This document shows, piece by piece, positions 26,442 to 35,091 of a stretch of 64,000 nt of DNA (the stretch's first letter is position 1; each line of letters opens with the position of its first letter). A program made the translations under genes and the position numbers. The notes beneath the pieces were generated by a model. The model saw only the letters and a list, made by a program, of their open reading frames with translations. It did not search any database and had not been told where the DNA came from. Source of the DNA: Tumebacillus_A lipolyticus. Lineage in GTDB: Bacteria > Bacillota > Bacilli > Tumebacillales > Tumebacillaceae. Location of the stretch: assembly GCF_042682745.1 (NCBI RefSeq), contig NZ_JBHUIO010000005.1:248001-312000 (forward strand), read 5' to 3'.

Positions 26442-28262
26442 TTAGAAGGTGTCAATCATCCAGTCAACGACAGCGTTGGTCTGTTTTTTTAGCTTGTTGA
26501 TCACGCCTTGTAAACCGGTCTGCTGGTTGCTGAACAAGAGGGTTGGCTGGCCATCCCCGCTTCCTAGGGACTGCACCTGAACATCGTCGAACACGCCATC
26601 ATAGATATCGTCCTTCTTGTTCTGCTCACTGTATTTCGATTCTAGCGCGATGCCGCCGCTCTTGATCGCGCTGTCGATCGCTCGATCGCTCAGCAGCGAC
26701 TCCGCATCGATCTTCACTTGTAACCGATCCCCCTGCAGGGAGATCTCAAGCTGTCTCGTCTGTTGAATGTTGATCGGGATCTGCTCATCGGTCGCCGGAC
26801 CGCCTGAAAGCGTCTGCTCCTTGGTATAGACGGTCGCCTTCTCAAAGGCAAGATCTTCCGACTTCCACTGCACCGTGCTCAATTCGCGCGTGAAGATCTG
26901 CTCAGCCGCTTGACCAGGCTTCTTCTGCTCGACGATCAACTCGTTATCCTCCAGCGTCACGCGCAGAAAGGAACCGTTCTGCCTGTCATAGCGCAAGTAC
27001 ACGCTCTGCTTGCCCACCACGTTTCCGGCGAGCTTGGCGGTCAGCTTCACATCCTGCTGACCATCGCTCTCTTTCAAGTACAGCATGCCCGCTCCGGCAG
27101 AGGGGGAGGTCAGCGCAATGCGGTTCTCAAGAAACTGTGCCGCGCCATTTACGACCGTCCAGCGGTCCGCATACTCCGCATCCCCGCGCACAAACTCCAT
27201 CCGCTGCCCCGTATCCTTCTGAATTTTCATCAGCAGATGGTTGGTGAACCAATAGGGGGCTGGCTGTACGCGCGTCAGATCGTACAGGCTCGTCTGCGAG
27301 GTGTTGTACGTTTGCCCTTCCCGATTAAAATGCATCTTGAAGAGATCTTGGATGTTCTCCGAGTTCGCATCTGATACCAGGCGGTTCATCCCCTCATGAA
27401 GCGCATTGGCATGCATGATCATGTAGACGCTCGGCACATAGCCTAGCGTATCGCTGTAGATGTCTTTCATCGCCTTGTAATCCTCGTCGATACGCACGCG
27501 CATCTCCGACTTGTCTTCCACCGGAATCATGTTGTCGTCCCGCAGAAAGTCCATCAAGTAATGATTGTAGTATTCCACATTTTCTTTGTGAGTCAACTCA
27601 TTTTCATCCCGCACACCAACAAAGCGTCCCTTTTTGTCAAAAATGTTGATATAGGTGAGCCGATAGCCGTTGGTGCCGAGCTCCCAAAAGCCCGTATCGC
27701 TCATCTTCAACATCTCTTTGGGCTGGACAAACTTTTGATCGCTGTTGCCCATCTTGTTGGCGTAGGAGAGAAAGGTCGCCTTGTAGTTGTATTTCTCAAG
27801 CAGCGGTTGTGCGAAGAGGCTGGAGTCGTTGCGGCCATCCTCAAAGGAGAGGAAGAGCGCTTTTTCCGGCAACGCCTTCCCCTTTTGATAATAATCTAAC
27901 ACGTCCTGCTGCGAGATCGTCGTATAGCCTTGCTCATAGAGCGCCTTCAGCTGTTCGTCCAACTGACTTTTCGCCACCAGCTTGGGAGTGCCATTGCGCG
28001 CGACGCCAAAATAGGACAGCGCGATAAACCCTTTCTGATTCGTCCAAGCGGCGCGATCTGGCTCGACATATTTTTCAACGTTGAACACCGCGTTGTAGAG
28101 CATCACGCCCACGACCAGCAAAATCGCAGACTGCGAGACCGTCTTGATCACTTTTACGCGCTCTTTCTTGCGAATATTGAGGGCTAATCTGTGTCTCTTC
28201 GGCTTCCCCGGCTTGCTGAGCACGCTCTCCTTTTTATGACTTCTTCCCCGTTTGCTCCTCAT
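26442..28262 (-). CDS. Membrane-anchored polysaccharide deacetylase-like protein, probably inactive
   Basis: 606 residues, start taken at the ATG after GAGGGTGGCAGCG; a GTG five codons earlier is an alternative. A basic N-terminus (about 1-40) and one helix (43-62) anchor it. Residues 80-350 resemble the NodB/PgaB barrel: FLSFEDGRNDSS stands for the TFDDG motif and YKATFLSYANKMG follows. The metal-binding HxxxH is replaced by WELGTNGYRL, with no paired histidines. About 370-580 is a beta-sandwich like a carbohydrate-binding module. It may bind the polymer rather than deacetylate it. Fourth gene of the exopolysaccharide operon. Confidence 0.78.
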   Translation of the reverse strand: MRSKRGRSHKKESVLSKPGKPKRHRLALNIRKKERVKVIKTVSQSAILLVVGVMLYNAVFNVEKYVEPDRAAWTNQKGFIALSYFGVARNGTPKLVAKSQLDEQLKALYEQGYTTISQQDVLDYYQKGKALPEKALFLSFEDGRNDSSLFAQPLLEKYNYKATFLSYANKMGNSDQKFVQPKEMLKMSDTGFWELGTNGYRLTYINIFDKKGRFVGVRDENELTHKENVEYYNHYLMDFLRDDNMIPVEDKSEMRVRIDEDYKAMKDIYSDTLGYVPSVYMIMHANALHEGMNRLVSDANSENIQDLFKMHFNREGQTYNTSQTSLYDLTRVQPAPYWFTNHLLMKIQKDTGQRMEFVRGDAEYADRWTVVNGAAQFLENRIALTSPSAGAGMLYLKESDGQQDVKLTAKLAGNVVGKQSVYLRYDRQNGSFLRVTLEDNELIVEQKKPGQAAEQIFTRELSTVQWKSEDLAFEKATVYTKEQTLSGGPATDEQIPINIQQTRQLEISLQGDRLQVKIDAESLLSDRAIDSAIKSGGIALESKYSEQNKKDDIYDGVFDDVQVQSLGSGDGQPTLLFSNQQTGLQGVINKLKKQTNAVVDWMIDTF

Positions 28263-28292
28263 CGCTGCCACCCTCACCCCTCTCGAATCAGA

Positions 28293-30158
28293 CTACTGCC
28301 GCAACGCGACCCCCTTTTTGTTCTTCTGCCTTCTCGCTTCTTTGCGTTTTCTTGCCTCGACATCCTGAGGCGTTTCCCGCGTACCCCAAGTGGACTTCCA
28401 GAAGGTGACCCAAGCGACAGGCATCTGCCAGAGCAGGACCAGTTCATAGAACACGCAGAACACAAGCCCAAAGACCCACAGCTTGCTTTTGCGAAACAGC
28501 AGATGAGCCAAGCTCATCAGCATCGCCATCATCAACAGCCCCATCAAAAACGTACCGGGGAAGATCTGATAGACGAGCGGAACGTATACCAGATTGTAGA
28601 CGACGATGATCGGTGCGGCGATCGGCACGATCAGGCCGATGTAGAAGAAGATCGCCATAAACGGCTCTTTGCGCCAGATAAAAAATGCGGCCCTGAGCGA
28701 TTCGCGAAGCCAAGAGCGCTTCCAACGCATTTGCTGCTTTAAGAACACGCTCATGTCTGACGGGACGACCGTCGAGCAGATCGCCGTGTCCTGATAGGCG
28801 GTGCGATGCGTCTTCAAAATGAAGTTGGTCATGCTGCGATCATCGCCAAAGGTGGCCGGCTGGCCGAGAAACTTCTGGTTCAGCCACGCCTCCGAATGCT
28901 TGATCACCAGATCTTTGCGGTAGCAGGACAGCGGTCCGGACAGACAGGTAACGCTGTCAAACCACGACTCGGCCGCCTTCATGATCCGAAAGGCGATATA
29001 GTAGCGCACCGTCTGCAGTTTGGTCACCGAATTGGTGTATTTGTTTTCCACATCGGTACGCCCTGCCACCCCGCCCATCTTCGGGTCTTGAAACGGCTGG
29101 ACGAGGTGTTTGATCGCCGTCGGTTCCAAGAAGCTGTCCGAATCGACAAACACGACCAGATCATGTTTGGCCAGCTCCACACCTTGCATCAGCGCTTCTC
29201 GCTTGCCCCCGTTTTTCTCCACCACGACCATCTGCAAGCGATCTTTGGTCGCATAGCGCTCCGCCTCTCGGTGGAGCATCTCGATCACCTTTTGGATCTG
29301 TTCGACCGATCGGTCTGTCGATCGATCATCGACGACGATCACTTCCAGCTTGTCGATCGGATAATCCTGATTGATGCAGCTGAGGATCGTTCGGTGGATC
29401 CACTCCTCCTCGTTAAAGCAAGGAATGATGATCGAAACGCCTGGCGTGTAATCAGGGTTGAGCGGAACATCCCGATACAAGGCGCCAAACATGTAGCGAG
29501 TCAGCAGAAACGCCGCTGCGATCAGGCTGTAGAGATAGAGCAGGTAGTTGTATTTAAAATAGATGATGCTCTCCACGCGCATCAGCATGATAAACGCGAC
29601 TGCAACAAACAGCAGACCGCTCGCCGTGTAGACCGAGTAGCCCCATCTCTTCTTCTGAAAATATTCGGTCAGCGGCTTGGCAAACTCGAACGCCACCATC
29701 TGCTTCTCTTGACCGTCCTGTTGGCGCGTGAACAGGCGGACGGTCACCGCGTCCAGCTTGACGTTCGACTCGAAACCTTCAGGCATCGTGCCTGGAGGGA
29801 TGTTGAATCTGATGTTGTACTTATCCCCAACTTGAAAGCTGTCTTCCTCCCCAACAAGTTCGATTAGCAAGCCGGTTGAGGAGATATCCACAGCACGCGC
29901 TTTGATTCCCTGCTTTTTCTTTTTCCCCTCGGCGATCAACAGCACGTCAAAATCGGCCACATATCGCAAGCTGAGCTGGCGCATTTTATGCAGAGACGCA
30001 GCATCTAACTCCTCGTTGTCTGTCGCCGCACCTTTCAGCCCCCTGCGGTCGAGAGTCACGCGAATGTTTTCTGGGTCTGGCACATGCGAAAGCGTTCGCC
30101 TATCCGCTCGCGGAACGGTCATCACCTCAACGATCTGCTTTTTCTTTCGTTTGAACAC
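28293..30158 (-). CDS. PilZ-domain processive glycosyltransferase (GT2), exopolysaccharide synthase
   Basis: 621 residues from GTG after GGGGGATAAGGCG; a TTG five codons upstream has no spaced site. Residues about 55-160 are a PilZ domain with the cyclic di-GMP motif DISSTGL; the arginine partner appears as RQLSLR, one residue longer than usual. Two helices follow (about 175-225), then a GT2 catalytic domain with VVDDRS, FVDSDS, GDDRS and the polymer motif QQMRWKRS, then four or five helices. This is the HasA/PgaC/BcsA arrangement, but with PilZ at the N-terminus instead of the C-terminus. It should synthesise and export a beta-linked polymer when cyclic di-GMP is bound. Confidence 0.88.
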   Translation of the reverse strand: MFKRKKKQIVEVMTVPRADRRTLSHVPDPENIRVTLDRRGLKGAATDNEELDAASLHKMRQLSLRYVADFDVLLIAEGKKKKQGIKARAVDISSTGLLIELVGEEDSFQVGDKYNIRFNIPPGTMPEGFESNVKLDAVTVRLFTRQQDGQEKQMVAFEFAKPLTEYFQKKRWGYSVYTASGLLFVAVAFIMLMRVESIIYFKYNYLLYLYSLIAAAFLLTRYMFGALYRDVPLNPDYTPGVSIIIPCFNEEEWIHRTILSCINQDYPIDKLEVIVVDDRSTDRSVEQIQKVIEMLHREAERYATKDRLQMVVVEKNGGKREALMQGVELAKHDLVVFVDSDSFLEPTAIKHLVQPFQDPKMGGVAGRTDVENKYTNSVTKLQTVRYYIAFRIMKAAESWFDSVTCLSGPLSCYRKDLVIKHSEAWLNQKFLGQPATFGDDRSMTNFILKTHRTAYQDTAICSTVVPSDMSVFLKQQMRWKRSWLRESLRAAFFIWRKEPFMAIFFYIGLIVPIAAPIIVVYNLVYVPLVYQIFPGTFLMGLLMMAMLMSLAHLLFRKSKLWVFGLVFCVFYELVLLWQMPVAWVTFWKSTWGTRETPQDVEARKRKEARRQKNKKGVALRQ

Positions 30159-30181
30159 CGCCTTATCCCCCAATCCTCAGC

Positions 30182-31495
30182 TTACAAACTCCAGTAGTGA
30201 AACCCGCTCTTCTCATACTCTGATCTCGAATAGACGCCCTTCACATCGACCATTACCCTCGTCTGCTCGACGCTGTACAGCTTTTCAAAATCGGAGACGC
30301 TCATCTGTACGAACGGTTGGTGCGGGACCGCAACGATCACGACGTTCAAATCTTGCAGAGACGAAATGTCTGCCAGCTCGATCCCATACTCCTCATACGC
30401 CTGCTGCTGGTCGGCCAGCGGATCGACCACCAGCGGAGTGATGCCGTACTCCTTGAGCTCCTGGATGATATCTGTCACCTTGGTGTTGCGGATATCTGTA
30501 CAATTTTCTTTATAGGACAAGCCCAATATCCCGATTCGGGCGTTCTTGATATCATGCTTGAGGCAGACCAAGATCTTAATGATGTTCTGGGCGATATATC
30601 TGCCCATGCCATCATTGATGTGCCGGCCGGCGAGAATGATCTTGGAGCGATACCCGATATCCTCCGCCTTGTAGGTCAAGTAGTAGGGATCGATGCCGAT
30701 GCAATGCCCTCCGACCAACCCCGGCGCGAACTTTAAGAAGTTCCACTTGGTGCCGGCCGCCTCTAAAACCGCCTTCGTATCGATTCCCATCTGGTTGAAC
30801 AGCATCGACAGCTCGTTCATAAAGGCGATGTTGATGTCGCGCTGCGCATTTTCGATCACTTTGGCCGCCTCCGCAACCTTGATGCTCTCCGCGCGGTAAA
30901 CGCCCGCTTCGACCACCAGCTCATACAGCCTCGCTACCGTCTCTACCGTCTCCTCATCGATGCCAGACACGATCTTTACGATGTTTTCCAGCCGATGCAC
31001 CTTGTCTCCCGGATTGATCCGCTCTGGCGAATATCCGACTTTAAAGTCCACGCCGCAACGCAGACCTGATCCGGCCTCTAGGATCGGAATGCAGATATCT
31101 TCGGTGACCCCTGGATAGACGGTCGATTCGTACACGACGATCGCACCTTTGGTCAGCTTCTTGGCGACGATCCGGCTGGCGCTTTTGACATATTGCAGAT
31201 CGGGGACATTGCCGCTCTTGATCGGAGTCGGCACGGTGACGATGAAGAAACGCGCTTCGCTCAATCGCTCCTCATCTGCCGTAAAGTCGACCATGCAGTC
31301 GCGGACGTGCTGATGCCCAACGTCGCCTGTCACATCGATGCCGCGCAGATAGCTTTCGATCTTCGCCTCGTTGACGTCGAAGCCGATCACATCAATCTTT
31401 TCCGAAAAAGCGACTGCGATCGGCAATCCGACATAGCCAAGGCCGACCACGGCAAGCTTTTCCTGCCGTCTGACGATTCCCTCATACAACCCCAT
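30182..31495 (-). CDS. UDP-N-acetylhexosamine 6-dehydrogenase (WbpA/TviB type)
   Basis: 437 residues; start taken at the second ATG, 9 nt after GGAG. N-terminal Rossmann AVVGLGYVGLP (15-25), then YESTVYPGVTED and SPERINPGDKVHR, which separate the HexNAc dehydrogenases (WbpA, TviB, CapL) from UDP-glucose dehydrogenases. Catalytic C265 is in GGHCIGIDPYYL. It makes UDP-N-acetyl-glucosaminuronic or galactosaminuronic acid with two NAD+. It supplies the glycosyltransferase encoded next, so the polymer should contain an N-acetylhexosaminuronic acid. Confidence 0.9.
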   Translation of the reverse strand: MGLYEGIVRRQEKLAVVGLGYVGLPIAVAFSEKIDVIGFDVNEAKIESYLRGIDVTGDVGHQHVRDCMVDFTADEERLSEARFFIVTVPTPIKSGNVPDLQYVKSASRIVAKKLTKGAIVVYESTVYPGVTEDICIPILEAGSGLRCGVDFKVGYSPERINPGDKVHRLENIVKIVSGIDEETVETVARLYELVVEAGVYRAESIKVAEAAKVIENAQRDINIAFMNELSMLFNQMGIDTKAVLEAAGTKWNFLKFAPGLVGGHCIGIDPYYLTYKAEDIGYRSKIILAGRHINDGMGRYIAQNIIKILVCLKHDIKNARIGILGLSYKENCTDIRNTKVTDIIQELKEYGITPLVVDPLADQQQAYEEYGIELADISSLQDLNVVIVAVPHQPFVQMSVSDFEKLYSVEQTRVMVDVKGVYSRSEYEKSGFHYWSL

Positions 31496-31528
31496 GCGCC
31501 CCATCTCCGTCTTCTTCGTAGAATTGTT

Positions 31529-32983
31529 CTATCGCTTGATCATGTCGGCCATCTTCACAAACGTGTAGCCCTTGCTCTTTAAGCGCTCCAGCACAGTCGG
31601 CAACGCCTCGATCGTGTGGATATCATCCAGCATGTGCAGCAGGATCACGCTGCCGCCTTTCGTCTGCTCCATCACGCCGTTCACAATATCGGCAGCGCTG
31701 TTTTTGACATCCCAGTCGAGGGTGGTCACATCGTACATGGCGATGTTCGGATATCCGATCGCAGCGATCACTTTCCCCGTCCGATCGTCCATCTCGCCGG
31801 TCGGCGGTCGGAAGAGCATCACCGGCTGTTGCTGGATCGCCTCGGTGATCACCTGATGTGCTTTCACAACGTCCTGTTGCAGCTCTTCCGGCGTCATTTT
31901 TGTCACGACAGTGTGACTGTACGTGTGGTTCGCCACATCATGACCCGCTTCGACCATCGCTCTGGCCAGGTTTGGGTTGTTCTCCACACCTTTCGCACGC
32001 AGGAAGAATGTTGCCACCACATCGTGCTCCGCCAAGATGTCCAATATTTTGGTCACCGTCTTGTCGGTCCCCCAGTCGTCAAACGTCAGGGCGACCTGCT
32101 TTTTGTTCGTCTCCACGTTGTAAATCAGGTTGTATTTCGAGTTCGCATACTCAAGGTTCACTTTTGCCGCATCATAGCCGGGAATCTGCTCAAGCGGCTT
32201 TCGCTCACCGCCATCCTTCACCAATTGACTGAGCGGAACCAACTTGTAGCCGATGTCGGCAGCCGCCTTCGCGATGTGCCCGATCGACGGGATGACCTCC
32301 GGATTGATGTCTGTGTTCAGCGTGATGATGCCGCCTCTGGACAGATACTTTTCCACATAGGCACCGATCGCTTTCGCATCTTTCATATCGCTGTCTTTCG
32401 GATTGATCGTATAGCTGACCACCGCGTTCATCCCGAGCTGCGCCGCCACCAGCCGCACATCATCCGTATAGTCGCCCGACTTGGTTCGCACAAAGCGAGG
32501 ATCGATGCCGAGCTCCTTTTTCATCACCTGATTGCTCAGGTGGATTTCTTTATAGATCTGCTCATAGCTGAGCTTGCTGATATCCAGTTGATTCAGCGTG
32601 TTGTTCTCGATCTCATGTCCTCTGGACAGGATCTCTTTGGCGATGTTCGGCTCTTCTGCCACCCGCATCCCCGGCAGAAAGAACGTCGCTTTGATCTGCG
32701 CAGCATCCAGTTCGTCCAGCAACCGCTTCATCGTCGCTTCGTCCCCCATCCCGTTAAAGGTCAGGGTCAGTTCTTTCTTCGCTGTGTAGACGGATGAGAT
32801 GACCTTGCTCTGCTCGCCGGTGTAACGGACGATCTTCTGTTCTGAGTCGCTCTGTGCTCCATTGTTCTCATCCGATTCGTCGCTCTGTTTGAACATGCTG
32901 CACCCGACGAGCATCGTCAGCGCCATCACCAGCACGATCATTTTGATGAACAGACTTTTTTCAGTGGCAACCTTACCTGTCAT
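31529..32983 (-). CDS. Lipoprotein with two NodB polysaccharide deacetylase domains
   Basis: 484 residues from the ATG after AAGGAGCGGAAGCTG. Lipobox LVGC with C28. The first NodB-like domain (about 65-260) is degenerate: LTFNGMGD replaces TFDDG, and HEIENN replaces HxxxxH. The second (about 290-480) is complete: LTFDDWGTD, NHTYSHTVV, RPPTGEMDD and ILLHMLDD. The active half should deacetylate N-acetyl sugars outside the membrane; the other may bind polymer. First gene of the operon, followed after 33 bp by the dehydrogenase. Confidence 0.87.
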   Translation of the reverse strand: MTGKVATEKSLFIKMIVLVMALTMLVGCSMFKQSDESDENNGAQSDSEQKIVRYTGEQSKVISSVYTAKKELTLTFNGMGDEATMKRLLDELDAAQIKATFFLPGMRVAEEPNIAKEILSRGHEIENNTLNQLDISKLSYEQIYKEIHLSNQVMKKELGIDPRFVRTKSGDYTDDVRLVAAQLGMNAVVSYTINPKDSDMKDAKAIGAYVEKYLSRGGIITLNTDINPEVIPSIGHIAKAAADIGYKLVPLSQLVKDGGERKPLEQIPGYDAAKVNLEYANSKYNLIYNVETNKKQVALTFDDWGTDKTVTKILDILAEHDVVATFFLRAKGVENNPNLARAMVEAGHDVANHTYSHTVVTKMTPEELQQDVVKAHQVITEAIQQQPVMLFRPPTGEMDDRTGKVIAAIGYPNIAMYDVTTLDWDVKNSAADIVNGVMEQTKGGSVILLHMLDDIHTIEALPTVLERLKSKGYTFVKMADMIKR

Positions 32984-33416
32984 CAGCTTCCGCTCCTTTT
33001 TGTACATCGAAAAGCATATTCGAGCTTTGAACAAATGATTCACAACTTGCGTCGGTGTCGTAATGCTCATACCAGACTTGGGACGCTCTCTTCCCCATCT
33101 CTGCTCTCATTTGTTTTTAGGTTACAGCGATCTCACACCAAAGTACAATAACATTGTAAACTGAACAATTTCTGAACAGAAAATATAAATAACCCAATAA
33201 TTTAATGTAAAATAAACTGTTTCCGCTTACCAAATTTTTATGCCGGACAAAGGGACCGAATCGTGAATTTCAACAGGGCGCGAATTGCTGAGCCAAACAG
33301 GTCTCCAGTATAACGCCTTTCACCCTTGGGATTGTAGAGGAAAGATCATGCATGCTGGTCAGTTTTGCTGGAAAGAAAGGAAGATGTTGAGGGAGGCGAA
33401 AAAGAGGAGGACGGTG
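32984..33416. other. Leader region of the exopolysaccharide operon and upstream gap
   Basis: 433 bp without a confident gene. The centre is AT-rich and contains a direct repeat CTGAACA at 33161-33167 and 33172-33178 (11 bp apart, one helical turn). On the minus strand a weak TTGTTC-N17-TACTTT could be a promoter. I looked for a cyclic di-GMP riboswitch and saw no match to the class I or II core. Confidence 0.45.
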
Positions 33417-33575
33417 ATGCTTCGCGAACAGAGCTCGATGCGCATTTCTTCGCTTCGCAGCGAGCAGGAGAGCTTGCTTTGCGATGCGATTCATCAAATT
33501 TTTACAGAATTTGTGCAGGTCGGTTCGAATCGGTGCGGAGTTTGCGCAGGACGAATGGAGGAAGCAAAGCCATGA
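33417..33575 (+). CDS. Possible 52-residue protein coupled to a GNAT gene
   Basis: The frame opens with ATG six nt after AGGAGG and ends in TGA overlapping the ATG of the GNAT gene (ATGA), as in translationally coupled pairs. The product is basic at the start and has C-G-V-C near the C-terminus. No family recognised. It could be a real small protein or only a leader that delivers ribosomes to the GNAT start. Confidence 0.4.
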   Translation: MLREQSSMRISSLRSEQESLLCDAIHQIFTEFVQVGSNRCGVCAGRMEEAKP

Positions 33576-34045
33576 AAATTAGGAAATTTAAACGGGCAGA
33601 CATCGATCAGATCGTCACTCTGTTCTATGAGACGGTGCACACCGTTTGTGCCAACGATTATTCGCGCGCACAGCTTGAAGCTTGGGCACCAGATGACGAG
33701 ACGGACTCCAGAATTGCAACTTGGCAGGAGTCACTATGTCAGCACTATGCGTATGTCGCCGAATCGGAGCGGACGATCGTCGGATTCGGCGACATGACAG
33801 TAGGAGGATACTTAGATCGACTGTACGTTCATAAAGATTACCAGCGGCAAGGGATCGCCTCCGCGCTGCTCAAGACGCTGGAAGGAGAGGCGCGGCGACT
33901 GCACCTCCCCGAGATTCGAACAGATGCGAGCATCACCGCCAAACCTTTTTTCGAACGTCATGGCTACCAGCTGGTGCAATCCCAATCGGTAGTTCGCAGA
34001 GGTGTCACGCTGGTCAATTTCAAGCTGGTGAAAACGATCACCTAA
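33572..34045 (+). CDS. GNAT-family N-acetyltransferase (YafP-like)
   Basis: 157 residues, ATG after GGAGGAAGCAAAGCC. Motif A is LYVHKDYQRQGIASALLKTLE (about 85-105, quoted in part), with RTDASITAKPFFERHGY as the C-terminal substrate strand. This is the YafP/PA4866-like group. Its stop overlaps the convergent oxidoreductase by 4 bp. Substrate unknown. Confidence 0.87.
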   Translation: MKIRKFKRADIDQIVTLFYETVHTVCANDYSRAQLEAWAPDDETDSRIATWQESLCQHYAYVAESERTIVGFGDMTVGGYLDRLYVHKDYQRQGIASALLKTLEGEARRLHLPEIRTDASITAKPFFERHGYQLVQSQSVVRRGVTLVNFKLVKTIT

Positions 34046-34974
34046 ACGATCCTCCGCTGCAATTCGACTGCGATCTTCAGTGACTGGATCGCATCGTCGA
34101 GCGAGATCAGCGATGCGGTACCATCCCGAAAGCAACGGACCGCATGTTCGATGCTCTTTTCGTATGGATTTGCAGATCGAAGAGCAAGCTCACGCATTCC
34201 CGAACTGGTGTATTCATGCAAGGCTGCTTCGATCTGCCCCTGATGATCGCTTTCATGGTAGACGAGCTTCGCACGCTCAAAATACGCTTCATACCCGACG
34301 ATGAACGGATAGGCTGCCGGCATTTGGGAAGCGGCGATGATTTCGGCGAACTGCCCTTTGTGCTGAAAGCAGGCGCGAACTTGCGCCTGCGCTTTATCTT
34401 CCAACTCTGTTCCCCATGCGCTAAACTTGTCGATCGCTCCGAAGATCCACGTGAGAAAATCTAGTTCATGGATCATCAGCTTGGTCGTGATCTCCCTGAG
34501 CCCCAGATCGCCCCACATCGGAGACGTTTCTCTCTTTAACGTGAGGGAGAGGAGCTTGCCATATTTTTGTTCATCGATCGCATGCTGCAGATAGGCATAG
34601 GCAGGATCAAATTTGATAAATTGATTGACCAAGACTCTTTTGCCGTACTGCTTTGCAGCTCGCTTCATCTCCTCTGCCTCTTCAAGTTGAAAGCAAACGG
34701 GAGTTTCGCAAAATACATGCTTCCCGTTTTTCAGCGCCTCGATCGCGTAGTGACTGTGCAAGTCGGATGGCAAACAGATGTCGAGCACCTCGATGCCAGG
34801 GTCCAACAAAAGGTCGTCGATGCAAGATGTGACCTCGACGCCAAGCTGCTCTTTCAGCTGTTGAAGTTTCGACTCGTTTCGTCCGAATATGACGACTCTA
34901 TCCACCAGATGCATCTGTTGCAAAAGCTGTGCATGATACGATCCAAATCCGGTGCCCACTACTCCAATATTCAT
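34042..34974 (-). CDS. Gfo/Idh/MocA-family oxidoreductase
   Basis: 310 residues, after GGAGGGAGTGTTCGAAG. N-terminal Rossmann GVVGTGFGSYHA (4-15), then the family loop in VFCETPVC where most members have EKP: the conserved lysine is threonine. C-terminal alpha/beta domain includes HELDFLTWIFG. Members oxidise or reduce sugars and related compounds with NAD(P). Divergent from a WYL regulator with a perfect dyad between them, so likely under its control. Confidence 0.85.
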   Translation of the reverse strand: MNIGVVGTGFGSYHAQLLQQMHLVDRVVIFGRNESKLQQLKEQLGVEVTSCIDDLLLDPGIEVLDICLPSDLHSHYAIEALKNGKHVFCETPVCFQLEEAEEMKRAAKQYGKRVLVNQFIKFDPAYAYLQHAIDEQKYGKLLSLTLKRETSPMWGDLGLREITTKLMIHELDFLTWIFGAIDKFSAWGTELEDKAQAQVRACFQHKGQFAEIIAASQMPAAYPFIVGYEAYFERAKLVYHESDHQGQIEAALHEYTSSGMRELALRSANPYEKSIEHAVRCFRDGTASLISLDDAIQSLKIAVELQRRIV

Positions 34975-35014
34975 CTTCGAACACTCCCTCCTGCTATAGC
35001 TCTACGATACGCTT

Positions 35015-35044
35015 CTATTGTTGACATCAGATCGTCAACAATAG
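35015..35044. promoter_or_regulatory. Perfect operator dyad between oxidoreductase and WYL regulator genes
   Basis: CTATTGTTGAC-N8-GTCAACAATAG, 11-bp perfect arms. The left arm contains a plus-strand -35 TTGACA (35021-35026) with a weak -10 GAAAAT 17 bp on, so a bound protein would cover the regulator's own promoter and sit upstream of the divergent gene. Confidence 0.8.
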
Positions 35045-35091
35045 AAAATGAACGGCAGAGAGATATAAAAATCGATGCTGGAGGTTCGATG

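Noticed and set aside
33071..33416. Cyclic di-GMP riboswitch before the exopolysaccharide operon
   Set aside because: The region has no match to the class I GCACAGGGCAAACC core or to class II; only an AT-rich leader with a direct repeat is visible.
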